Below, one piece after another: positions 1 through 6,888 of a stretch of 7,033 nt of DNA (position 1 is its first letter; the number at the start of each line of letters is the position of its first letter). This stretch comes from an uncultured Lachnospiraceae bacterium (GTDB lineage Bacteria > Bacillota > Clostridia > Lachnospirales > Lachnospiraceae). Made by a program: the position numbers and the translations under genes. The notes under the pieces were generated by a model. The model was not told where the DNA came from and made no database searches. It worked only from the letters and a program-made list of their open reading frames with translations. The DNA is taken from assembly GCA_946537585.1 (NCBI GenBank), contig CAMNFX010000070.1:1-7033 (forward strand), given 5' to 3'.

Positions 1-1229
1 TAGGTATCTATGGCCTGCGTCAGGTTGAGTGCCGCGAGCTTTGCCGACGCTTCATAACTGATATACTGCATCTGGAGTCCTTCATATTCTCCGCGTCCCA
101 AAAGTCCCAGAGAGTTCTGACGCGCTGCCGCGTCCCTGGTCCTCTCCGCCTTCTGGCGGGAGATCTCGGCTGCTTCGCACAATGCGGTCTGCTTCTGCAG
201 ATCGGCGTACAGAGTATCCATCTTTGCGGAAGCCTTGCCCATGGCTTCATTTTCCGAAAGATCGCGCAGGGTAAAGCCGTAGCTGGAATAGTCCGTTACC
301 TTTCCGGCATCGATCACAGTCTGGTTGCCATTTACTGCCTGGCGCTTATCCGCCTCATAGTCCCGTCCCTCCAGAAAATGCAGATCCGGTGCCGGGATGT
401 CCGCGATCACCACCTCCGCGTCGGGACCGTAGCCGCACTGCAGGGCGATGTTTTTCCTTAGCTGCGTGAGGCCGGCGTCGATCTGCGAGAGGCTCTGCAG
501 GGCGGAATTGAGCCGGTTTTCATACGCCTGCACATCCAGCGCCGTCGCCATGTTCTGGGCATAGAGTCTCTGCTGGGTCGTATAGAGCGTCTGGTACAGC
601 TCCACCTGTTTGGCAACCATGGTCCGGTTGGTCTCGAGCTGCTTATAGGACACCACGAGTCCCTGCACGACGGAGATCATCTGCTCCCGTAAGGGGCGGA
701 GCCGGACGCTGATCGTAAGGTCGGAACGGCTGAGGCCGGTTTTCGTTGAGCGGAGGGCGCCGCTAAGCTGCCTTCTTCCTTCCTTGGTCTGCTCCAGCGC
801 GCTCTCAAGAGACTGAAGCGCCGCTTCCTTGCTGACGGTCATGCCGCCCATATTGACCGTGGATCCCGGCAGGGATGCGATCTGCTTCTGGGAATCACGG
901 ATGCTGTCCATCGCTTCGTCGATCTCTTCGAGCTGGTCATGGGCTTCATCCACAAAATCGCTGTAGCCTGCCTTCATCTCGCTTAAATTACTCTCGGCGG
1001 AATTCAGATACATCGTATAGGTCGGATTCCAGTAAATGACCAGATCCTCGATCTCATCCCACTCGATGGTGCTGTCGTTGAGCATCGTAAGGCGCTCCGC
1101 CGTCATGCCCTCGGGAAGGTTGTCATAGGTCGGCGCCGAAGCTGCGGGAAACGCCAGAAGGTGGAGGGTCATCCCCAGGGTCAGGGCCGCAAGGGCTTTC
1201 TTGTTCAGCTTTGATGTTGCTTTTTTCAT
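1..1229 (-). CDS. TolC-family protein, second paralogue (3' end cut off by window edge)
   Basis: Open from ATG at 1229 to the left edge (409 codons); the last bases are TA, so the next codon is Tyr or stop. Alignment with the neighbouring TolC gene suggests only about ten residues are missing. The N-terminus is a signal peptide: basic n-region (MKKATSKLNKK), hydrophobic core to about residue 28, and probable cleavage near residues 29-32. The mature start (IEWDEIEDLV, residues 55-64) matches the neighbour's LEWYEIEDLI. TolC-repeat landmarks are NMATALDV (226-233), a QCGYGPD turn (264-270) and GRGEYEGLQ near the end. Residues about 75-215 and 290-409 look helical. The expected beta-barrel insert of repeat 2 is only a short linker around 311-322. 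The presumed role is the outer tube of the RND pump encoded upstream. No clear Shine-Dalgarno precedes ATG 1229. In-frame ATGs at 1292 and 1298 would extend the protein, but they also lack a Shine-Dalgarno and would run through the terminator hairpin, so 1229 is preferred. Confidence 0.85.
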   Translation of the reverse strand, partial: MKKATSKLNKKALAALTLGMTLHLLAFPAASAPTYDNLPEGMTAERLTMLNDSTIEWDEIEDLVIYWNPTYTMYLNSAESNLSEMKAGYSDFVDEAHDQLEEIDEAMDSIRDSQKQIASLPGSTVNMGGMTVSKEAALQSLESALEQTKEGRRQLSGALRSTKTGLSRSDLTISVRLRPLREQMISVVQGLVVSYKQLETNRTMVAKQVELYQTLYTTQQRLYAQNMATALDVQAYENRLNSALQSLSQIDAGLTQLRKNIALQCGYGPDAEVVIADIPAPDLHFLEGRDYEADKRQAVNGNQTVIDAGKVTDYSSYGFTLRDLSENEAMGKASAKMDTLYADLQKQTALCEAAEISRQKAERTRDAAARQNSLGLLGRGEYEGLQMQYISYEASAKLAALNLTQAIDT

Positions 1230-1239
1230 CGATGTCTTT

Positions 1240-1269
1240 ACTATAGTGTATTCAGAAAAACCGTGTCTC
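1240..1269 (-). promoter_or_regulatory. weak possible promoter for the last TolC gene
   Basis: Reading leftward, TATAGT (1245-1240) follows GAGACA (1269-1264) after an 18-bp spacer; an overlapping alternative -10 is TACACT (1250-1245). The 8-mer TGAATACA here also forms the -10 region of the operon's main promoter (6930-6923). The -35 overlaps the terminator stem, and the predicted start lies only about 4-9 bases before ATG 1229. If used, it would make a nearly leaderless mRNA, which fits the absence of a Shine-Dalgarno. The evidence is weak. Confidence 0.3.
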
Positions 1270-1290
1270 ACAGCAAAGCTGTGTCGACAC
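1256..1290 (-). terminator. Rho-independent terminator-like hairpin between the two TolC genes
   Basis: On the minus strand the outer arm GTGTC (1290-1286) pairs with GACAC (1267-1263). The inner arm CACAGC pairs perfectly with GCTGTG around a TTT loop, with a small internal bulge between the stems. GG and then five T (1260-1256) follow. This is the classical stem plus T-run layout in the operon's direction. It lies 54 bp past the stop of the upstream TolC gene and before the start of the next, so it probably ends or attenuates transcription there. The plus strand has no T-run after the hairpin, so the signal is directional. Confidence 0.65.
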
Positions 1291-1301
1291 ATATTCATAG
1301 A

Positions 1302-1323
1302 AGGCAGCGCCCGGGCGTCGCCT
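1302..1323 (-). other. GC-rich stem-loop in the TolC-TolC spacer
   Basis: A 22-base inverted repeat (AGGCGACGCC with GCGCTGCCT on the minus strand) folds as AGGC/GCCT, one G-U pair, one mismatch, then CGC/GCG around a CCGG loop. No T-run follows, so it is not a terminator alone. It sits 20 bp after the upstream stop codon and just before the terminator-like hairpin. It could protect the 3' end of the upstream mRNA or act as a pause or processing site. Confidence 0.4.
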
Positions 1324-1343
1324 GCGTCCGGCCTCGCTGACTT

Positions 1344-2501
1344 TTATTGTACAATACCGCGTACGGCAGCATCATAGGCTGCCTTTGCGCTGATCATGCC
1401 GTAATATGCGGTCTGCTCCGCAGTCTGCGCGGCAGCAAGCTCATTCTGAACGCCTTCATACTCGATCTGGCTGATCAGGCCGAGGCCGAGCTTCCTCTGC
1501 GCCGCCCCGAGATCCTGTGCCTTCAGGGCATGGTCCGACTGTGCGTTCTTATAGCTTAAGGCAGCATTCATCAGGCTGTCATAGGCCCCGCGGAAGGCAA
1601 CCTTGAAGCTGTTGGTATCGGATGCCAGCTGGCTCTCGTACTGCTCCACCTGTCCCGGATAAAGGCTGCGGGCATTCTTAAGCTTGATCTCGTCGATCCT
1701 GAGAGTATAGCTGGATGAAAGCGCGGTATTAAGATCCGCGTCCGGATCGATCCCGGCAAAAGAATTCGGATCGATCTCGGGAAGCGGGCCGATCTCGGCC
1801 ATGCTGTCATAGGACCAGCCGCACAGGACCTGAAGGTTATTGAAGGAGGTGCGGATCTCGGTCTCATCGGCGACCAGGGAAGCCCTGGCATTCTCCAGGC
1901 TTTCCTGCGCAGTCAGAACGTCAAGCTCTGTCGCCATGCCCGCATTCTTACGGTTCACGGCAGAGGCATAGGCACGCTCAAGATAGGCAACGCCTGCCTC
2001 CGCGCCCGCCTTCTTTGCCTGCGCGCTGTAGTAACTGATGAAAAGATTCTGCGCCGTGCGGAAGAGGTTCTTCTCGATCACTTCGTAATCGAGCTTAATG
2101 ACCTCATAGTCGGTCACATTGCTGTCCGCCTGGGAGCGGAGTGAATTCGCCTGTGTACGGTAGGTTGCGGAAACCATGGCGCTGTCCGCGCTGTCGGCAA
2201 GAGAATCCATATCATCGGCTTCATCAAGCAGATAATCCCGGACCTTCTCCGCATCCATATTGCGGCGTTCATCCTTGGAAAGCTCCTCGCGGTTTTTCAG
2301 TACCGTAGCATTATACTCATGGATCAGATCCTCGATCTCATACCATTCGAGGGCATTGTCCCTCAGGTGAGCCCACTCCTCCTCGGTATGCGCCATGGGA
2401 GGCGTTGCGGCAAATGCAGCCGCCGGAAGGGAGCACGCAATCAGGGCTGCGCCGAGCACTGTGGCAGTCATCCTCATTCTTCTTAATATATTCTTTTCCA
2501 T
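1344..2501 (-). CDS. TolC-family protein, first paralogue, apparently without a beta-barrel
   Basis: The product is 385 residues from ATG 2501, chosen because GGAGG lies 10 bases upstream. An in-frame ATG at 2534 has no ribosome binding site and precedes the signal peptide awkwardly. The signal peptide has a basic n-region (residues 3-10), a hydrophobic core (12-22) and cleavage probably after AFA (29-31). A lipobox-like LIAC (20-23) is an alternative that would make it a lipoprotein. The mature part begins with LEWYEIEDLI (51-60), followed by a long helical, coiled-coil-like stretch to about 165, the TolC-type GMATELDV (188-195), an LCGW turn (226-229), an acidic/proline linker (about 234-256) and the second repeat (256-385). 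Repeat 2 passes between helices through only LYPGQ (280-284), where E. coli TolC has about 60 residues of barrel. It is much shorter than TolC (471 mature residues). It probably acts outside the cytoplasmic membrane as the tube of the adjacent RND pump. It is paralogous to the next gene. TolC family membership is well supported; the lack of a barrel is read from sequence character. Confidence 0.88.
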   Translation of the reverse strand: MEKNILRRMRMTATVLGAALIACSLPAAAFAATPPMAHTEEEWAHLRDNALEWYEIEDLIHEYNATVLKNREELSKDERRNMDAEKVRDYLLDEADDMDSLADSADSAMVSATYRTQANSLRSQADSNVTDYEVIKLDYEVIEKNLFRTAQNLFISYYSAQAKKAGAEAGVAYLERAYASAVNRKNAGMATELDVLTAQESLENARASLVADETEIRTSFNNLQVLCGWSYDSMAEIGPLPEIDPNSFAGIDPDADLNTALSSSYTLRIDEIKLKNARSLYPGQVEQYESQLASDTNSFKVAFRGAYDSLMNAALSYKNAQSDHALKAQDLGAAQRKLGLGLISQIEYEGVQNELAAAQTAEQTAYYGMISAKAAYDAAVRGIVQ

Positions 2502-2511
2502 AGACCAAAAG

Positions 2512-2516
2512 CCTCC
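2512..2516 (-). promoter_or_regulatory. ribosome binding site that decides the first TolC start
   Basis: GGAGG on the minus strand is 10 bases before ATG 2501. No comparable motif precedes the more upstream in-frame ATG at 2534, which favours the 385-residue product with a normal signal peptide. Confidence 0.75.
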
Positions 2517-2568
2517 GTTGCCGTCCGGAAACATGCCGGGCAGGCGTAAAAATCATCCAAAAGGCAGC

Positions 2569-5500
2569 TTATTCCGGGCTTTCCTGACCTGCGTCTTTGA
2601 CGGACGCCTCGGCCGCAGCCTCGAGCTGCCGCTGCAGTTCCTCGCGCTTCTTCCGGCCGGTCATATAATAATAGTAGACCGGGAGCACTAAAAGCGCCAT
2701 GATCGTAGATGTCAGGAGTCCTCCGATGTTGACCATCGCAAGTCCCTGCATCAGCTCCCCGCTGTCTCCGAGGCCGAGTCCCATGGGGAGCATGGCGAGA
2801 ACAGTCGTCATGGTCGTCATCAGGATCGGGCGCAGACGGATGGCGCCTGCCTCGATCAGAGCGTCTTCGAGCGGCATCTCATCACGGAACTGATTGACCG
2901 TATCCACATAGAGAATACCGTTGTTGACGACGGTACCGATCAGCATGAGGTATCCGATCAGGGCCGGCATGGTCAGCGGAATGTCCAGAAGCCACAGGAA
3001 GCCGAAGGATCCGACCATGGCAAAGGGGATCGTGGTCATGACCATGAAGGAGAACCGTGGGGATTCAAACTGTGCCGCCATGACGACGAATACGAGGAAG
3101 ACTGCGATCAGGATCGCGCGGAAGAGGTTTCCGAATTCCTCATTCATCATCTCTGTCTGGCTGTTCGCCTTCTCCTGAATGCCGTCCGTGAGATTGGGCA
3201 GGATCACATTGTCATGGATATCCTGTGCGGTCATCCGGTCCGCAAGGTCCGTATAGCCGCCCGTGATCTCGACGGTATACTGCTTGTCGGAGCGCCGGAT
3301 CGACAGCGGGCTGTCCTCAAAGGTGATATCTGCGATATCCTTAAGATAGGCCGTATTGCCGCTCGGAGCGGTCAGCTGAATATCCCTGACCTTGTTGATG
3401 GTATCAAACTGATCATCCGGATACTCGACACGGATCGAAAGCGACTCTCCGTCGATATCCATCTTATCAGCCTCCGTGCCGTTGAGCATGGTATAAAGGC
3501 TTCCCGATACCTGTGCCGGCACAAAGCCTTCGGCTGCCGCCTGGACAGGATCCACATTGATCTTGATGATCGGTGCCGCATTGCCCAAGGAGGATGCGAC
3601 GCCGGTAAGTCTCGGATCTCCTTCGAGCTGATCCGTGATCCTGTCTGCTGCCGCCTTTAAGGCATCATAGTCCGAGCCGGCCAGAGTCTGGGTATATCCC
3701 GACCCTAAGTTCATCATGCTGGTCTGGGAGTAGGCGGATACGCTTAAATCACAGTTATCCACGTCCTGCAGCATCCGCTTCCACAGCTCCACGGTCTCAT
3801 CCGTGGTTTTGATGCGGTCCTTCTTCAGGTAGGCCGTAAGGCTTGCAGAGCCTCCCGTCAGGAAGCTTGAGCCGGAGGAGATCATGTAGTGGTCGAGATC
3901 CTCGTCCTGACTGATCATTTCCTCGATCTTCCGGTAGGTCTCCTCCTGGGTCTCCAGCTTCAGGTTGGGCTTCATACTGATGCTGATGCTGACCTGGCCC
4001 TGGTCGATCTCGGGCATCAGCTTTGCCTCGAGCTGCGTCGCGAGGAAGATCGACCCGGCAAAGAGCAGCAGCGTCACCAGTACAGTGATCCGCTTATGCT
4101 GCATGATGCCTTCCATCAGATCACGGTAACCGCCCTGCAGCCCCCGGATAAAATGATAGGCGAGCGCGTTCTCGCGCTCCACCGGCTTGTAGAACACATA
4201 GCAAAGCGGCACCAGCGAGATCGCGGACAGCAGGGATGCCACCATACAGAAGACGATGGTCATGCCGAGCGGCTGGAAGAACTGTCCGGAGAGGCCCGCC
4301 AGGAATCCCAGCGGCAGAAAGACCACGCAGGTGGTCAGCGTACCGCCGAAGACAGAAGCAGCCACGATCCCGGTTCCGTCCACAGCGGAGCGGGTATAGT
4401 CCTGAAAGCTCTGACCGGGATTTTCCTCCATGGACCGAAAGCAGGACTCCAGGATAACGATGGAGTTATCGACCATCATGCCGACGCCTAAGACCATGGA
4501 GCCCAAGGTGATGACATTCAGGGAATAGCCTCTCGCCCACATCATGACGAACGCGGTCATGATGGAGATCGGGATCGAGGTCGCGACGATCAGAGAAGCC
4601 TTTACGTCGCCGTAGAACAGGAACAGAACGATGGTACAGATCACGACGGCTGCTGCCATGGTCTCCAGCATGGTCCTGATGGAGTTTAAGATCTGGTCAG
4701 CATTGTCGTTAATGATCACGAATTCCACATTGGGATCGGCTTCCTCGATCTGCTTAAATACTTTTTTGGCCGCACTGGAGACATTGACCGCCGTGTACTT
4801 CTGGTTGCGGTTTAAGCCCAGCATGACGACATCCTCGCCGTTATAACGTCCGACCGCGCTCTGCTTTTCCTGGGCACGGTAAACGTCGGCGATATCCTCG
4901 AGATAGATGATGTTGCCGGCGCCGTAGGTGATCGGGATCCGTTTCAGCTCCTCCGGAGTCCTGTATTTTACACCTGCGGAAACGCTCATATCCGTACTGC
5001 CGACACCGGTCGAGCCTGCCGGGATCGTAAACGAAGCGGCACCTACGAGCTGCGCGACGGAGTTGATGTCGAGATGATACCTCGAGAGCTTTTCGGCGCT
5101 CAGGCAGATGCGGATATAATCCTGCTGCCCGCCGAAAGCATCGACACTTGCCACGGAGGAAAGCTTTTCAAGCTCCGGCACCACATATCTTTTGGCATAG
5201 TTCAGGATGTTGTTGACGCCGGAGTTTTTGACGGTGACATACATGGAGGCCTGCTGGTTCACATCGAGCTCATAGATCACGGGGTCGTCCGCATCCTCCG
5301 GAAGGTTTGTTACCACCTGGTCCACGCGCTTACGAAGGTCCGAATAGGCGTTGTCCATATCCGTACCGTATTCATACTGCAGAAGCACCATGGAGAAATT
5401 CTCGTTGGAAATGCCGGTGAGCGTATCGATTCCGCTTAAGGTGCCGACATTTTCCTCCATCTCCTTGGTGACCAGTTCATCGATATCACGGGGGCTTGCG

Positions 5501-5661
5501 CCGGGATAGGTCGTCATGACCACCAGCATGGGCATGTTGATCTCCGGGGTCAGCTCCAGCTTGGAAGAAAAGATCGACATGACGCCGAAGAAGAACAGCG
5601 AAAGCACGATCAGCAGCGTCGTGACCGGCCGCTTCAGGACAAATTTTGTGACTCTGATCAT
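2569..5661 (-). CDS. RND-superfamily efflux permease (AcrB/HAE-type)
   Basis: The product is 1030 residues, close to AcrB (1049). It should be the inner-membrane proton-driven pump that passes substrate to the adaptor and TolC-like tube. The layout is typical: TM1 (about 12-30), a large extracytoplasmic loop (31-330), TM2-TM6 (332-490), TM7 (about 524-541), a second large loop (542-843) and TM8-TM12 (845-999), with a charged cytoplasmic tail. Family landmarks are the N-terminus VLKRPVTTLLI, TYPGASPRDIDELVTKEMEE (51-70), the TM4 motif GMMVDNSIVILE (394-405) and TM11 RLRPILMTT (942-950). By alignment with AcrB from memory, D407 is kept (D398), D408 is Asn (N399), K940 is Asn (N913), and R971 and T978 are kept (R942, T949). 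The start abuts the adaptor stop (TAA then ATG), with GGAGG 8 bases upstream inside the adaptor gene, so translation is probably coupled. Substrate is unknown; drug, lipid or surfactant efflux are all possible for this family. Confidence 0.97.
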   Translation of the reverse strand: MIRVTKFVLKRPVTTLLIVLSLFFFGVMSIFSSKLELTPEINMPMLVVMTTYPGASPRDIDELVTKEMEENVGTLSGIDTLTGISNENFSMVLLQYEYGTDMDNAYSDLRKRVDQVVTNLPEDADDPVIYELDVNQQASMYVTVKNSGVNNILNYAKRYVVPELEKLSSVASVDAFGGQQDYIRICLSAEKLSRYHLDINSVAQLVGAASFTIPAGSTGVGSTDMSVSAGVKYRTPEELKRIPITYGAGNIIYLEDIADVYRAQEKQSAVGRYNGEDVVMLGLNRNQKYTAVNVSSAAKKVFKQIEEADPNVEFVIINDNADQILNSIRTMLETMAAAVVICTIVLFLFYGDVKASLIVATSIPISIMTAFVMMWARGYSLNVITLGSMVLGVGMMVDNSIVILESCFRSMEENPGQSFQDYTRSAVDGTGIVAASVFGGTLTTCVVFLPLGFLAGLSGQFFQPLGMTIVFCMVASLLSAISLVPLCYVFYKPVERENALAYHFIRGLQGGYRDLMEGIMQHKRITVLVTLLLFAGSIFLATQLEAKLMPEIDQGQVSISISMKPNLKLETQEETYRKIEEMISQDEDLDHYMISSGSSFLTGGSASLTAYLKKDRIKTTDETVELWKRMLQDVDNCDLSVSAYSQTSMMNLGSGYTQTLAGSDYDALKAAADRITDQLEGDPRLTGVASSLGNAAPIIKINVDPVQAAAEGFVPAQVSGSLYTMLNGTEADKMDIDGESLSIRVEYPDDQFDTINKVRDIQLTAPSGNTAYLKDIADITFEDSPLSIRRSDKQYTVEITGGYTDLADRMTAQDIHDNVILPNLTDGIQEKANSQTEMMNEEFGNLFRAILIAVFLVFVVMAAQFESPRFSFMVMTTIPFAMVGSFGFLWLLDIPLTMPALIGYLMLIGTVVNNGILYVDTVNQFRDEMPLEDALIEAGAIRLRPILMTTMTTVLAMLPMGLGLGDSGELMQGLAMVNIGGLLTSTIMALLVLPVYYYYMTGRKKREELQRQLEAAAEASVKDAGQESPE

Positions 5662-6846
5662 TTATTTGTCCTCCGTCACGCGCGCCTGCACCTTGGCGCC
5701 CTCATAAAGCTGTGACGTCCAGGTCCGGATCACCACATCTTCCTGTGTGATCCCGCTGACGATCTGGGTCCTTCCGACATCGGAAAGGCCGGTCTCGACT
5801 TCTTTTTTATGAACGGTTCCGGCGACATTGTTCTCGGAGATGAGGACGCCCTCCTCCTGCTCTTCGTCCTCGTCATCATAGCTTAAGGTATAGACATAGG
5901 ACTTGCCGCCGTCATAGTAAATGCTGTCGGTGCTGACGGTGAGGACATTCTCCGCCTTCTCGGAGACGAAGACCACCTTGACCGCGGTTCCTCTCGCCAT
6001 GGTCTGAAGACCGTCAAAGGCCGCCTCGACCGGATAAAGCCCGGTCTGCTGATTGGGAAGCCGGGAGATCTTGGTCACATGCGCGGGGTAAGTCTGTCCC
6101 TGGCGCTCCACCTCGATCTTCGATCCGATATAGAGAGCCTCCAGCAGGCGGTCCGTCACGGAAAACTCCAGCTTTGCGACATCGAGAGAAGAGATCACCG
6201 CCAGGGGGGTGGTCTGGGACGCAATGGCATTGAGACTCATATCCGTCGACTCCACAGTGCCGCTCACGGGGGAGGTCACGGTCGCAAATTCGACCTGGGT
6301 ATCGTACTGGAGCTTTGCGCCCTCGTACTGGAGCTTGGCTCCCTCAAGACCGGATACAGCCTGGTCATAGGCGTTCTTCGTCTGCTCGTAGCTCTGTGCG
6401 GAAACATCGCCCGTCTGACGGAGCGCCGCCATACGGTCAAGATTGGTCCTCGCAAGAGCCACGCTCTCGGTCAGAGTCGTCACCTGCACCTGCGCCGCAT
6501 CCATGGAGATCCTTGCAGCATCGATCTGCTTCTGATTGTCGATCGTACAGATCGGGTCGCCCTCGGAAACGTGGTCGCCCTGCTGCACGAAGATCTCGCG
6601 GATCTCGCCGGCTGCCTTCGGCACCACATAGTAAACATCGCCGGGCATGACGGTGCCGACAAGATTCGTATCGATATAGATATCCGCATAAGTCGGTGTT
6701 TCCGTGGAAACCGTAGACAGCGGTTCGGTCACGATACTGTCCTTCGGCTTCAGGATGCGAAGGACCACCAGGACCACGATCACAAGCAGCAGAAGAAACA
6801 GGAAGAGCAGACCGAAGGGAAATCTCTTTTCTTTTTTACGTGCCAT
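5662..6846 (-). CDS. RND periplasmic adaptor (membrane fusion protein, HlyD/AcrA family)
   Basis: The product is 394 residues from ATG 6846, chosen for GAGAGG 8 bases upstream; a TTG two codons earlier is too close to that site. The N-terminus is basic, then an uncleaved membrane anchor (about 12-30) with no lipobox Cys, so it is a membrane-anchored adaptor rather than a lipoprotein. Domains in order: first half of the lipoyl fold (about 70-102, PKAAGEIREIFVQQGDHVSEG), a coiled-coil alpha-hairpin (about 103-186), second lipoyl half (about 187-217, VTSPVSGTVES), beta-barrel (about 220-300) and membrane-proximal domain (300-394). The hairpin tip carries R138-x3-L142-x6-S149, the spacing of the AcrA RLS motif (R128, L132, S139) that contacts TolC. 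A one-heptad duplication (GAKLQYE/GAKLQYD, 169-182) lies in the second helix. An acidic run DDEDEEQEE (324-332) sits in the membrane-proximal part. It is first in the operon and directly abuts the permease gene. Confidence 0.95.
   Translation of the reverse strand: MARKKEKRFPFGLLFLFLLLLVIVVLVVLRILKPKDSIVTEPLSTVSTETPTYADIYIDTNLVGTVMPGDVYYVVPKAAGEIREIFVQQGDHVSEGDPICTIDNQKQIDAARISMDAAQVQVTTLTESVALARTNLDRMAALRQTGDVSAQSYEQTKNAYDQAVSGLEGAKLQYEGAKLQYDTQVEFATVTSPVSGTVESTDMSLNAIASQTTPLAVISSLDVAKLEFSVTDRLLEALYIGSKIEVERQGQTYPAHVTKISRLPNQQTGLYPVEAAFDGLQTMARGTAVKVVFVSEKAENVLTVSTDSIYYDGGKSYVYTLSYDDEDEEQEEGVLISENNVAGTVHKKEVETGLSDVGRTQIVSGITQEDVVIRTWTSQLYEGAKVQARVTEDK
5670..5674 (-). promoter_or_regulatory. 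ribosome binding site of the RND permease
   Basis: GGAGG on the minus strand lies 8 bases before ATG 5661 and inside the last codons of the adaptor gene. With the abutting TAA-ATG junction it suggests coupled translation of adaptor and permease. Confidence 0.85.
6302..6343. repeat. tandem duplication of a 21-bp unit in the adaptor gene
   Basis: Two adjacent 21-bp units (6302-6322 and 6323-6343) differ at only two positions, and their first 14 bases are identical. On the coding (minus) strand each encodes the heptad GAKLQY plus Glu or Asp. The unit is exactly seven codons, one coiled-coil heptad, so the duplication adds two helical turns without breaking frame or register. Confidence 0.85.
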
Positions 6847-6854
6847 AAACAATG

Positions 6855-6860
6855 CCTCTC
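6855..6860 (-). promoter_or_regulatory. ribosome binding site that decides the adaptor start
   Basis: GAGAGG on the minus strand is 8 bases before ATG 6846. The alternative TTG at 6852 would have only 2 bases of spacing, so the ATG is preferred. Confidence 0.7.
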
Positions 6861-6872
6861 ATATATCCCTAA

Positions 6873-6888
6873 CGCGGAAGCTGCCGCG
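6873..6888 (-). other. small hairpin in the operon leader
   Basis: On the minus strand CGCGG and CCGCG form a perfect 5-bp stem around a 6-base loop, within the roughly 60-base leader and about 12 bases before the ribosome binding site. No T-run follows. It may be structural only. Confidence 0.3.

Noticed and set aside
1281..1290. Palindrome TGTGTCGACACA as a separate operator
   Set aside because: It is explained as part of the outer arm and loop-side bases of the terminator-like hairpin; nothing else supports a binding site there.
2502..2568. Possible terminator between permease and first TolC gene
   Set aside because: Only a 4-bp CCGG stem with a 7-base loop is visible, and no T-run follows, so the genes are taken as co-transcribed.
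3889..4491. Long plus-strand open frame (200 codons) inside the permease gene
   Set aside because: It is antisense to a well-supported RND permease, has a His/Gln/Arg-rich composition typical of antisense frames, and shows no domain or ribosome binding site.
6838..6862. Short upstream reading frame (eight codons from ATG 6862) overlapping the adaptor start
   Set aside because: It has only a weak AGGG before it and no leader-peptide character; it probably arises by chance around the ribosome binding site.
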